Source: Antedon mediterranea (lineage: Eukaryota > Echinodermata > Crinoidea > Comatulida > Antedonidae). Taken from it: a stretch of DNA of 64,000 bases. The DNA lies in the NCBI RefSeq assembly GCF_964355755.1, contig NC_092679.1:3472001-3536000 (forward strand), in the 5' to 3' direction. Below, piece by piece: positions 38,201 to 50,600 of this stretch (the stretch's first letter is position 1; each line of letters starts with the position of its first letter). The translations under genes and the position numbers were made by a program. The notes beneath the pieces are model-generated. The model saw only the letters and a program-made list of their open reading frames with translations, was not told the origin of the DNA and did no database searches.

Positions 38201-41182
38201 TAATATAATTTAACTCTTCCCTGGATATGAGGTAGTATCGCATCCACTAATAGTGTGGAATGGAATCAGTGCTTTTGCAGAACCCTCGGGCAAGGCTTGA
38301 AAAATGTCTTTTATAGATACTTTCTTTTTTTGGATGTCCCTGTCATCATCCATTTGGATACCATGCTTTGGTAGTGAGACACTAGAATCACTAGTACGTC
38401 TGTATCCCTAGAAGCAACTACAACTGTGTCGTATCGGACATTGGCAGCATGACAAGTCTCGTGTCCGATTCTTCATGGTCTGACCAGAGACAACGTATTC
38501 GTGTACAATTTTGATGATTTAACAACTGATTCTTTCATAAATCCACCAGCTGTGACAATTTCTTTGTCTATAGGAGCTTGACGAATCAACTCCTCTGATA
38601 GAAATCGTGTCAGATCTGCATTATTATCTTGTAATGCCAACAAGTTTGACCAGCAATTTGGCAGCGGTATTTCACCACTTTCTATAATTCGACGAATTGG
38701 TCTCTGTGTTTTGGTTCATTTTTGTCTGGTGGTGTCCTTTATCGACAGTTTTAAGTTAGGCATGCCATGTTTAAAAAAAAAAAAATTACCTCCAACAAGC
38801 GATGCAGTGCACCAGCATCATATAAAAAGAGCACACTTCCAAGCACTCGTATTGAAAAAAGCTGTATCGCCAATCCAGCATTTGCCATCACCAACATATT
38901 TTGGTTGGGAGCTATCTAATGGTAAACTTCAACCAGTGCTTCTGAAAAATGAAGCTATTCCTACTGCTTCGTTAGAGATGATTTATTGTGGATGCAAGAC
39001 ACGATGCATAACCATATAGATGTAGGTGCAAAAAGTCAAAACTACCATGTACAGCTTTAATATGCTACTGTAACAACGCTAAAGATGACGGAAACCTTTG
39101 CATGAATGATCAAAACTGATGCCCTTAACATGTTCATTCCCAATGTAGCTTACGTGTTCACTATTCTTTCAAACCTATACAATTATAATCCATCATATTG
39201 ATGGCAGGTAATTTCCAAATTTCCAAATGTGGCTGACGTGTTCAAATTCTTTTTTAATTCTATAATCATAATCCATCATATTGATGGCTGGTACTATACA
39301 ATCATAATCCATCATATTGATGGCAGGTAATTTCCAAATGTAGCTGACGTGTTCAAATCCTTTTTTAAATCTATAATCATAATCCATCATATTGATGGCA
39401 GGTAATTTTCTAATGTAGCTTATGTGTTCAAATTCTTTTTTAAATCTATAATCATAATCCATCATATTGATGGCAGGTAATTTCCAAATGTAGCTGACAT
39501 GTTCACATTTTAAAAAATCTATAATCATACTCCATCATATTGATGGCAGGTAATTTTAAATTTCAACAAATGTAACTTGCGTGTTCAATTTTTTTTTAAA
39601 TCTATATAAATCATAACACATCATATTTGATGGCAGTGAATTTTATAATTTTACTAATTATTATTGAGTATAAATAATTTCATAGTTATGCAATTATATT
39701 ATATTATATTCAGTATACAGTAGGCCTATGCTGTAGTTTAAAGGTCAATAACCATACTATCGGCCATTCTTGTACAAAATGTGCCATTAGACTGTATAGA
39801 AACACACATGTTTTAAACAATTTAAAAAGAAAAAAAAATTCATAAGACCACAATTTTCAAAGTTATATTATTATTATATTATTATATTTGACTAATAGTT
39901 CAAAGGTCAATAGTTGTAGAATCGGCCATTTTTTGTAAAAACATTTCATTATAATAAATAAGAATGTATAGTTTCTGAACAATTTGAGCCCTATTTCGTG
40001 TCTCTCCGATTATTGGTTACTGAGATACGATAAATCAAGGTCAAAGGTCAAAATGTCAGAAATACGACTTGCATCAATTTTTTGAGAAAATGTGTCATTA
40101 AAGTGAATATAAAAACATATATTTAAAACATTTTGACACCAAAATTAATTATCTGTGACTAGTGGTTCTCGAGATATAGGGTAATTATAAAAAATGGCCG
40201 CCATTTTTAATTATGCAAATTAAGGGCTTAGATGGCCGAATTTCGCTTGGGATCCGCCATATTCGTAATCAGCGAGGTCGAAATATCCTAAATCAAGTGG
40301 ATCCCAGCTTCTACCCAAAAATGCTTCTTACATCATATTTCAGAGGAAATAGAACTTGTCTAATGACTCTGATTGGTTGACAATCTTACTTTCTTTCCAT
40401 AAGAATTCCTGTCATAATTGGCAAGAACTTATCAAATCTGATGTAGCCTGTTGGTTCCTCTTCTTCCATGTCTGCTAGCAGATCGTGGAGCTCGCCTTCA
40501 CTAGGACAACATCCAAGAGAACGAATTATAGTTCCAACTTCACGAACATCCACCGTTTTGTTACTTTCATGATCGAAAATGTCAAATGCATCACTTATTT
40601 TCTTCTGGATTTCAGCCAATAATGACTCTGTTATGTAATAATATAATAATAGTAAATACAATAATGAATGCAGTATAAAATATATACAAAGGTAAGAAGT
40701 AACAAAAGTACCGACGTTCACATAGACTCTAGAGTAGTACTAGTAGTAGTATATTTGGCCAAAAGAATCAAATTTGACTTTAAAACATGTTAGGCCTATA
40801 GGCCTATTATTTTTTTGGTTTACGATGACTTGATCGGTAACATTTGAAAGTGTATTTCGGGTCTAGAAGTGCTCCATATCATACAGTGAATTCACTTTTC
40901 CCTAATAAAATACTGAAAGCTGAATTTTTTTGCAACGAATACAGTAACAATCAAGCACAACTTTTTTGTATGCGCTGGTGTGTGACGTGTGACCGGATTT
41001 CTGTTATTTTTTTGGACAAAACAAAATCAAATCAAAGGCAATTTTACTATGAAATAAAATAATTGTTATAGGCCTAGTTTAATTGACTGATCCCCTATGT
41101 TTTTTTGTAAACAGTACTCAAAATAAAAACTGTATTTTCTAGGCCTACCAGCACTTTCTTTCTCATCAGCTTGAGTAGCCAT
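35243..41182 (-). CDS. EFCAB2: EF-hand protein EFCAB2 / dynein regulatory complex subunit 8
   Basis: Calmodulin-like subunit of the nexin-dynein regulatory complex in motile cilia and flagella. Coding exons: 41149-41182, 40390-40627, 35500-35609, 35243-35358; all GT-AG, phases close to 165 aa, near the vertebrate length. Exon 2 carries the first EF-hand pair, including DAFDIFDHESNKTVDVREVG and EEPTGYIRFDKFL. Exon 3 carries AFEVLDSERKGHLT; exon 4 carries AAVDPDKGVILYRDY and ends SVDET. Several loops lack canonical calcium ligands, as is usual for this family. The start MATQADEKES is the first Met in the exon next to the shared promoter with HNRNPU. Intron 2 (4.8 kb) is mostly a foldback-like palindromic element, which the gene must splice across. 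Confidence 0.95.
35693..35849. mobile_element. MITE family 1, copy 17 (EFCAB2 intron)
   Basis: Ends AAGCTCTGTCTACACTATC and GATACTGTAGACAGAGC; core in the reverse orientation. Confidence 0.85.
36905..37640. repeat. Satellite array, left arm of the palindrome
   Basis: Units of about 70 bp containing CCTGCCATCAATATGATGGA and GAACACGT(C/A)AGCTACATTTGG, with an occasional shorter unit TATAGTACCTGCCATC. Confidence 0.9.
39119..39640. repeat. Satellite array, right arm of the palindrome
   Basis: Same units as the left array, inverted (TCCATCATATTGATGGCAGG), but fewer of them. Confidence 0.9.
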
Positions 41183-41642
41183 CACACCAATTATTTGCTG
41201 TTGCTAAGGCTGAGCTTGGCAGGCAGCCGAGGCCTAGCTCCGGTCACACGCCCTCTCTCTCCCCAAAAAAACGCCACCACACACGTCACAAGTCGTTACG
41301 ATTTCTTTTGTTTTCAACATGCTTTTCATTGAAATTACCAGTCCATGCCCTAAATAGCGTGAAGTTGTTTAAAGCGACAATTTCTATTGGTCAATTGTCA
41401 AAGCGTTTATTAACACCAAAGTCGTGGACCAATAGAAAAAGAGCTTTGTCAACCACTTTACCCACGCTTTGCATTAATCTTTCCTCCATTTTGTTTTCGA
41501 TTAGAGGTAAGTGTGGTTTAGAGCGGTCTGATATTTTGTTGAAATTTATGCATTTTAATCTATAATTATTGAATTAAAAATTGTACTAATATATTTGTTA
41601 ATGTTTGTAGATTAAAGTGGACTAGAAATATAATCATTCAAA
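41183..41642. promoter_or_regulatory. Bidirectional EFCAB2-HNRNPU promoter and HNRNPU 5' UTR
   Basis: 460 bp between the two start codons. Two CCAAT boxes in inverted arrangement (ATTGG at 41386-41390 and CCAAT at 41429-41433) lie in matching contexts CTATTGGTC / GACCAATAG. An untranslated HNRNPU exon ends at 41506 with donor GTAAGTG, and the coding exon opens at acceptor 41609-41610. No clear TATA box. Confidence 0.65.
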
Positions 41643-44600
41643 ATGAGTGACATTACGCCAAGCAAGATGAAAGTTGCAGAACTTCGTCAAGAATTGCAAG
41701 CGCGTGGTTTGGATAGCAAGGGAGTGAAGGCCGTGCTGGTGCAGCGTTTGGAAGAATCTCTTGTCGAGGTGGAGGATGAAACAGAGGAGAAACAGGTAGC
41801 AGAGGAAGCTGCTGCTGAGGTTGAAGAGCCTGAAGTTGCAGAAGAGGCTACAGAGGATGAACCACCTTTGGACGCCGAAGTTGAACAAGAAGAAGATGAT
41901 AATGCAGAAGAAGAAGCACCTTTACCTGAAGAACAGGAAATAAAGGTAAATTTTAGCTTACTGTAAATATCGCTCAATTTCTATACAATTTTGCTGTCTA
42001 TTTTATTTTTTGTCTTCTTTCATACAAATAGTAAAATTAGCTGATTATTTATTTCATGTCAACAAAATATACAATTTTCAATAAAGATTAAGATTTAAAC
42101 AAACATTAAAAAAAAACGGTTATATAATTTCACTGCTGCATTGTGATTTTGTTAAAATATCTAAATAATTTCTCAATATTTTATTTACAGAATGGAGATG
42201 TAGAGAAAGAAGAACCAATGGAAGAACAGACATCTGAAGCGGTTGAGGATGGAGCCAAAACAGAAGAAGCAGCCGCTGAAGTCACAGAATCGACTGAAGA
42301 AGTTAAAGAAGAAACAACAGAAGAGAAAAAGGAAACTGATGAGATGGAAGTAAAAGAACAAACAGCTGAGGAAGCTGCTGAGGGTGAAAAACCAACAGAC
42401 GGTAGGTTGTTGTTGCGTTTAGTATAATACAGTCAATACTCTTGCTATTGGGAAAGTTTTCAGAGTCCGGTATTTGGAGAGTCGGCTGTATTATACTAAA
42501 CGTAACAAAACTGATAAACAAGGAATCAATTTCACTGACACAGTTTTAATACAGTCAATTAATTAATTTCTTCCAAAGAATTATGAAACTCCTATGATGA
42601 AAGTATACTCCAGTTCTGCAACTGAATGACTGTGATGTTACCCCTCTTACCAAACTTTCTGAGGACAATACCTTTATTTTGTAAATTGCAATAGCTTAGA
42701 AATTCTGCTATAGATTTAATTTAGTATATTTCACAAAAATTTCTAATTTGTGACGATTGAAATTTGTGTTTCTTAACTTTAACAATTGTTCCATTTCAGA
42801 TGAAAATAAAGATGAATCTAAAGGTGTAAAGAGAGACCGGGAAGGTGACGATTATAGGGGGCGACGTGACAGGGGTGATAGAAGGAAAAGGTAAAATTTT
42901 CTTACAATATCAACATTTTGTTGCTTTTTGGAAAATGTATATTTTATAAACAGAAGTAACCTATAGTATGTTGACCATAAATTAAGACGGTAAAAAAGTC
43001 TGGAATTAACTCTTGAACGCCTAAGTTCTGTCTACACTATAAAACTTTATGTGACAAAAAATGTGATGTCAGGGCATCATTTATAAGGAGCGCCTGCGCG
43101 ACCGCGCTCCTCCGCGCTCCTCAACAGGCTTCGAGGAGAGCAATTTATCGCGCTCCTTAATTTTCAAAATAGAGCCTAGCTTTTGATAGTGTTGATTTTT
43201 CTGTCAAGAGGCCTAAAAACACGTGGATTTTTAAAAGTTAAAACCAATCTAGGCCTAGGCTAATAATATATAAGCTAAGTTATAAAGCTACAAGCCTAAT
43301 GGCAGTCCCTCGTTTTTAAGGATCGCAAGCGCGATCGCAATCAACAACAACCTTCGAAAAGGAGAGCAATTCATCGCGCTCCATCTCACAGCAGTGCGAG
43401 GTACCAACAAAGGGGATTCCCCTGCCTGCGCGCATTCAAGGAAGGGCGAGTTTACTTTATCGCCTCATAGTGCAACCAGTACGGTGTCATAGAAACACCT
43501 CCTTTACAGGAAGATCATATCCCAACCAATAATTTTTCCCTTTATGTTTTTATGGAACGAGTTAATAAAATATATTTAATTTTAAAAGGAAACATTAATA
43601 TAGGAGGCCTAAATATAATGTTTATTATTTAAAAAAGCTTAGCTGCTGGTTGCTTTAATTATGTCATTTTGAAGATGGATTATTTCTTCGAAAGTTCTAA
43701 CCAATTTTGGTCACTCAAATCCTCCTCAAAACACGTGCTGATGTGTGACGTCAGCATCTTCTAGAAGCTCTCTCAGCCCTCCCCTATATTGTGCGTGCGC
43801 CCATGTGTGACACATGTAAACACGATCAAATATCTTTCTTAATTATTTTAAAATGACACTTTGTAACTTATTATCAATATTTTAATGGCTGTTGCATGTT
43901 AGAATTGTATAATTTATGAATTGCAGGTAAATACTTTTCAGGTTTTCTGTCTGATTTCTAGGCCAACAAGCTAGGCTAGAAAAGCTAGGCATATAAAATT
44001 ATAGTTGGCCAGGACAGGATTCTCCAGGCTCCTGAAACCCAATCTACCCAGGCAGGCCATAAAAAAAAAATTGGCTTGAGTTTTTTGTACTGTAGAATAA
44101 TACGATCCCCACGGAAAATATTGTGTGTAAAGGTGGGTGTGGGGGATTTTAGGGGAGAGGTACAGTATACATCTGTTGTGCCCGTGGGGGGGGGGGGGTT
44201 ATCCCCTGTCGGGCAAAAAAATGTGTAAAAAAAATTAATAAGTGCCAGCCATTTTTAATAAGGGCGACCATCCTTTAACTTCAACATAAATATTTGAGGA
44301 GAGCGATTTAAAATTTTTGCAAGGAGAGCGAATTGCTCTCCTCGGTGATTTGAGGAGAGCGATTTGTTGCTCTCCTGGGTTTTGCATACGTGATGCCCTG
44401 TGATGTGCCCATATATGGACATGAAGATGTCATATCACTACCATATTTGGGCACATTACACTTTTTTTGGCAAACTAGTTTGCTAGTGTGGTCTAAAATG
44501 ACAAGTTTTCAACATAAATCAAAGAGAAGATAACAATTCTGGATAAAAGAATATGTAAATAGACACCTTACTTCTTTTTTTTTATAGATCTCGATCAAAA

Positions 44601-47600
44601 TCACCGCTTCCTCCACCCCCAGAAGAAGAGGAGGATGGTATTCCAGAAACTGAGTGTGTAACTAGTAAATGTAAGTTTTTACCACTTAATTAAAGTTTGC
44701 ACTACAAATAAATATAAGGTTTGTGGTACACCATGTAATGTCATTCCATAATTTTATATTCAACATGCTGTTAATATTCTGCTCTGTTCATTTAAATTAA
44801 AATAATACAGGAAGTAGGATAATTTTCCATTCCTATTGCTATTATTTCACCTGTAAAATTGTTTCCCAATCTAGTTTAATTAATTTTTAGTTTAGATATT
44901 TCAACAATCCTATGATGAAAGTATACTCCAGTTCTGCAACTGAATGACTGTGATGTTACCCCTCTTACCAAACTTTCTGAGGACAAACAAAATATTATTT
45001 TGTAATTTGGGATATTTTGTAAAATGACTAGAATAAATGATTATGTTGAATTGAAGGTCGTGCCTTCTATTATAGCAATTACCATTGTACTAAAATGATG
45101 GTACAATGAATAACTTATTTACATAAAGCTCTGTCTACACTATCAAACTAGTTTAACAAAAAGGTTTGATGTACCCAAATATTGTAGTGATATCCCCAAA
45201 TATGGTAGTGATATGACCAAATATGGTAGTGATATGACCAAATATGGTAGTGATATGATGTCATCCATATCCATCCATATTACAGTTGGTTTGATCTAAC
45301 AATAGTTAATGGTCTTATTTATATTACTATGTTGCACTTAATGATGATTAATGTATAATAAACCCTTAATGCTTCTATATTTTTCAGATATTTCCGATTT
45401 GAACTTAAAGGTTGCAAAGGATGGCTACTCAATGTTTCCACTGACAAACGAAGGCTTTGCTTATCTCTGGGCAGGTGCCAAAGCAACTCATGGTGTCAAC
45501 AAGGGAAAGATCTACTTTGAAATTAAGGTATGGACACCCACACTTCCCTCAACTGATATTATTTATATAGCCTTTTCAGTAAAGCTATGTCTATCAAACT
45601 AGTTTACAAAAAAAAATGTGATGGTAGTGATATGACATCATGTTTTTGTCACATAAACTTTAATAGTGTTGACAGAGCTTTAGACTACAGATCTTTGGCC
45701 TGTTAAACACATGCTTTCTGGAGACCAAACCTGAAAAATACCAGTGACACTGATCCAAATATATGTCAGTTGTATTGAATCTGAGGCCAGGACTTGCATA
45801 TGTTTACTATCAAAATAGAAGTCTTTGTTAAAACCATTCCAGGCATTCTATTAATTGAGGTACAATTATTTTTCAGTTGACAGAACATTTGGATGTAAAA
45901 CATTTACCACCCGAAGAAACGAGCAGGACGGTTGTACGAATTGGTTGGTCAACGGACAATACATCTCTACAACTAGGTAAGCCACTTTAACGCTATTTAT
46001 CAATGAAAGTATACTGCATTTGTGTAATTGAATTGCTGTGAAGTTATTTGGTCAGATGTTTGCCATAATCAGCAGCACAAGCTCTGTGGTCTAGAGGTAT
46101 GAGCACCAGGCTAGTGATCTACATGTCATGGGTTCAAGCATTCTCCAATTTTCTTACTACTTAATTGAACAAACACCAATTTTTTTTTTTCAATTGTATT
46201 ACAGGTGAAGAAGAATTTTCATATGGGTATGGAGGAACTGCCAAGATCTCCACGAAATGCAAATTCTCCGATTACGGCGAGAAGTTTGGAGAAGGTGATG
46301 TGATTGGTACTGTTCTGGTAAGAAGGTTTATATTTATATATATATTAGTTTAATGGTTGAGTCCGTTATCTTGTTATACTTAGTGTCAGTACTAGAATAC
46401 TCCTATGATGAAAGTATACTCCAGTTCTGCAACTGAATGACTGTGATGTTACCCCTCTTACCAAACTTTCTGAGGACAAACAAAGTTTTATTTTGATTGT
46501 GCAATAGGTACAAAAATTGTGTACTTAAAGCTCTGTCTACACTATCAAAGTTTGACAACAAAAAAGTGTGATGTGGCCAAAATATGGTAGTGTAATATAA
46601 TATGTAATATACCCAAATATGACATCATCATATCTATATATGGGCACATCACATTTTTTTGTCACAAAGTTTGATAGTGTAGACACTGCATTATAGTTAA
46701 TAATCAAAATATAGTATTATTGTTGAATTAAAATTATTTTGTCTAAATTATAAAAAAAAATGTCTAATGCTTTTATAGGATTTCACTGGAGAGAAACCAA
46801 CTATCTCATACACCAAGAATGGTACTGATCTTGGGGTCGCATTCACAATTGAAGAAGATCTAGGTGACGCAGCCCTGTTCCCAAGTTTTCTTGTCAAGAA
46901 CACTGCTATTGATGTCAACTATGGCCAAAAGGTAAAAACATAACTTCATTTTGATTTCCCAACACGTTCAAGCATGCAGTTCCTGTGATGAAAGTATACT
47001 CCAGTTCTGCAACTGATTGACTGTGATGTTACCCCTCTTACCAAACTTTCTGAGGAATTTACTGTGTCACTGCTGGCCATAGTGAAAGCAGTTACATTAT
47101 TTTAGTCCTGTTATGATGATACAGTCAATTCTCCGAATACGGGACTCTCTGAAAATCAGAAACTTCAACAAGGTCCCAAATTCATTTTTGCCGCTATAAC
47201 ACCAGACATATAAGGCCAGCCCAAAGGTGTCCGGTATTAGGAGAGTTGACTGTACCATAATTTTGCTTGATTTTGTGTTCAAAGAGGCTTGAACAATTCA
47301 GTGTATGCTGAAATACTTAATATCATTGTTTTTTCAATTACAGGAGGAACCATACTTTGCACCGCCAGAGGATGCTACATTTATTGGTAAATTGGACGTA
47401 GAAGATAGAGTGAGAGGGCCTTTACCACCAGCTTCAAGGAAAGAGTGTGAGGTAAGATTAATTTCCAAGTATGTGTGTATGTACACATTTTCTGGGTCAC
47501 GGACCAAATAAGTCTATTCATATACCGATGTGATCGGTACTTGTCTGGTAAGGAGGTTTATATTCACAGTAGTTTATTAATTTAATAATCAAGTCTGTTA

Positions 47601-50600
47601 CTTAAAGTTATACTTAGTTTCAGTAATAGAATACTCCTATGATGAAAGTATACTCCAGTTCTGCAACTGAATGACTGTGATGTTACCCCTCTTACCAAAC
47701 TTTCTGAGGACAAATAAGTTTGTTTTTTTCGATACTGCAATAGTTAAAAATCGTGTAGTCAATTGTCAAATTTTATCAAGGTATTGAGAGAGTTGACTGT
47801 ATTTGTATATTGCATAAACATTGTCTAGTTTTTATTAATTGTTCAACAATAATTTGTACAGATTCTTATGATGTGTGGTCTGCCAGCAGCAGGTAAAACC
47901 TACTGGGCATTGAATCATTGCAAAGAAAATCCAGAGAAAAAATTCTATGTGCTGGGAACGAACCTTATCATGGAAAAGATGAAGGTTGGTATTCTGCATT
48001 TCTGTTTTTATTTATTATTTTTTTAATGCTGTGGGGAATATCCAATATTCTAAATGTATTTATTACGAATTGGTATTTAGTTTTTTCTAGTGCTTCAAAT
48101 ACTGCATTAGATATGTAACACACACATATAGAAGACAAAAAGTCAATACTTAAGTGCATGTTTGTACACGTTTTGTTCCTGTCCACTGGATTAGTTATCA
48201 CTTAATTATTGTGGTTTTTATTTTAGTTGGAATGTTCTTTGGTACTATTCTTGTAGCTATCTTCTTCTGAGGACACATGACCATCATTGACGTGTACCCG
48301 TGATCTATATTTATACCATGCTATACACTTAATTTTAATTTGTTAGGTGATGGGATTACCACGAAAGAAGAACTATAGTGGTCGGTGGGATGTTTTGATC
48401 CAAACTGCAACCAAGTGTCTTAATCGGTGGTTCGAGATTGCACCACGGAAACGAAGAAACTACATTTTAGATCAGGTAAAGAAAGTGGTCAAAATATCCT
48501 TCTTACTAATCATTCCTTCATTTCAGGGCTAGAAAGAAAGTATTAGATCCGATATTAATAAAATTGCGATAATTGGCAATTTATGAAGAATTATTTGATA
48601 GAACAAATGCTAGTGCAGTACTGTATATTGACTGAATCGGCCAGGAAAAAAAATGCTTTACGCGAACTTTCCTACATCATGTTGAAAAATAAACTGCCAG
48701 AATTTGAAGGATATAGTACAATGGAAATAATGCAACAATATACTTAAGCAGATATTATGAAGAAACAATTAAATAATGAAGAAACAATTAAATAATGATA
48801 TAACACTATGGAAAGGGATGTGATGTTATTAAAAGCATTCTCTTAAAAAAGATAATGTCAACCACTATATGTAATAAGAGATATGTAATAATAATGTATA
48901 ATACTGAGGTGGGTTTTTAAATTTATACTTGTTTTTTATGAGGATGTATTTCTAACAGGTAAGTAGAAATAAAGGTAGGTGATTTGTAGTATTAAGTAGT
49001 TTTAAGTACTAAAAACGGCCAATCAAGTTAACACAGGTAGGTATGCAATTTTTATTTTGTTGTAGATGAGATAATGTTAGGACAGGATTAGGAGACAAGT
49101 ATTGCATCTGGAGAGATTAAAGATACGGAGATAACATACTCCCTATCATGGTGAGATAACCGAAGATCTGTAACTATTTGCGTGCCAATACAATGACAAT
49201 ATTATTAACGTCTTGGAAAGTGGAATTACGAAACATTTAATGACGGAAGGAAATGCATAGACCTGTCTCCTTAAGAGCTTCATGAATGGAAATCGCGATT
49301 GATACTTCTCATCAGAAAAAAAAACTTAATAAGGATAATATTGATGTAAAACGTGATATCTAAAAGAAGCAACAAACAAGACACTGTAATAACAAGTGAA
49401 CATACATCAAGATCAGCTTATCGCAACATATTTGTAGTAGCCAGCAATAATGAAAATAGAAAATGTATTTATAAATCCTGCAGCTTGACCATACAGTGAT
49501 AAGATAACATAGCTTACATTGACGCATTGCTATTAAATTTTGCTCTTTTTTTTGTTTTTTTAATAATAGTGCTCGTAAAGTTTAAAATTTTGATTGCTTT
49601 ATTATATTGTCATCTTCCAGTATGCAACTATGAGATTTGTTTTTCATGATAGATTAAACATTTTAGAAATTAACAATAGACAAGAATTTTTTCACAGGTT
49701 TTTTGGTAAGTATTGAAGAAATTGAGAATAAAGTTGAAGAAAAGTAGTGGAGAAAAAAAAAACTTAACAATATTGATGATCATTTCTCCCATATATGCTC
49801 TTGTCAGACAAATGTGTACGCTTCAGCCCAAAGAAGAAAAATGCGCCCCTTTGAGGGCTTCACACGAAAGGCGATCGTAATTGTCCCTACAGAGGAGATA
49901 CTAAAAGAGCGAACTGAAAAACGAACTAAGGAAGAAGGCAAAGAAATTCCCGAGAGCGCTGTAAATGAAATGAAAGGTAGGAAGTGATCGCCATTTATTG
50001 GACTAAAAATGGGGAGTAACTGAATGGGTTAACGATCCGAGCTCTCCCGTGGGAAGGAGGGGAACTGGTGTTACTTTTTGTTACCACTACATGATTTTAA
50101 CATTTTAGTAATTTATCTTTTCTAATTAGCAAATTTTGTGTTGCCAATTGACGATGAAAAGTGTGGGTTCGATGAGGTGACTTACGTCGAACTGGATAAA
50201 GAAGAAGCAACCAAACTTGTAGACAAGTTCAACAAGGATGGACGCGCCGCTCTTCCACCGCCTGATAAGCGATTCCGAGGTGGTGATCGAGATCGTGGCC
50301 ACAACAGAAACCAAGGTGGCTACAATCGATATGGAGGTGGTGGTAGCCCACGTGGTGGATATCGTGATGACCGTAGAGGTGGTTATGGTGGTGGTGGGCG
50401 TGGCGGTGGATACCGACAAGGCGGTGGAGGCGGTTACAGAGACAACAGAGATAGACGAGGAGGTGGAGGTAAATTTATTTTATTTTTTTTAGTACCTAGA
50501 TTAATCTCGCTTTTACAAATCTAAATTATTTAGTCATTTCATCTATTTTGGTTGGCCGTAGAAGTTTTATACTTAAAATTGATTATATTTAAATGTAACG

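Larger units (their letters stand above)
36227..40329. mobile_element. Foldback-like palindromic transposable element in EFCAB2 intron 2
   Basis: Long inverted arms, outer ends AAGAAGCATTTTTGGGTAG and inverse. The left arm is about 36227-38008, the right arm about 38750-40329. Each arm carries the same order: a terminal unique block, a satellite of about 70-bp units (left 36905-37640, right 39119-39640, different copy numbers), and a C-terminal coding fragment. The short centre holds decayed minus-strand coding sequence with stops, including VVASRDTDVLVILVSHYQ and TGTSKKRKYL blocks, continuing into the left arm as PPTSDAVHQHIKRAHFQALV and a cysteine-rich CXC-like end. This protein type is familiar from multicopy mobile-element genes in invertebrates; I do not assign a superfamily. 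No convincing target-site duplication seen. Confidence 0.8.

Noticed and set aside
39193-39528. 111-aa frame with repeated LPAINMMDYDYR
   Set aside because: Translation of the 70-bp satellite in the right arm of the foldback element.
48225-48275. Seventh snoRNA copy in HNRNPU intron 10
   Set aside because: Only a TTCTGAGGACA end resembles the D-box region; no C box or guides upstream.
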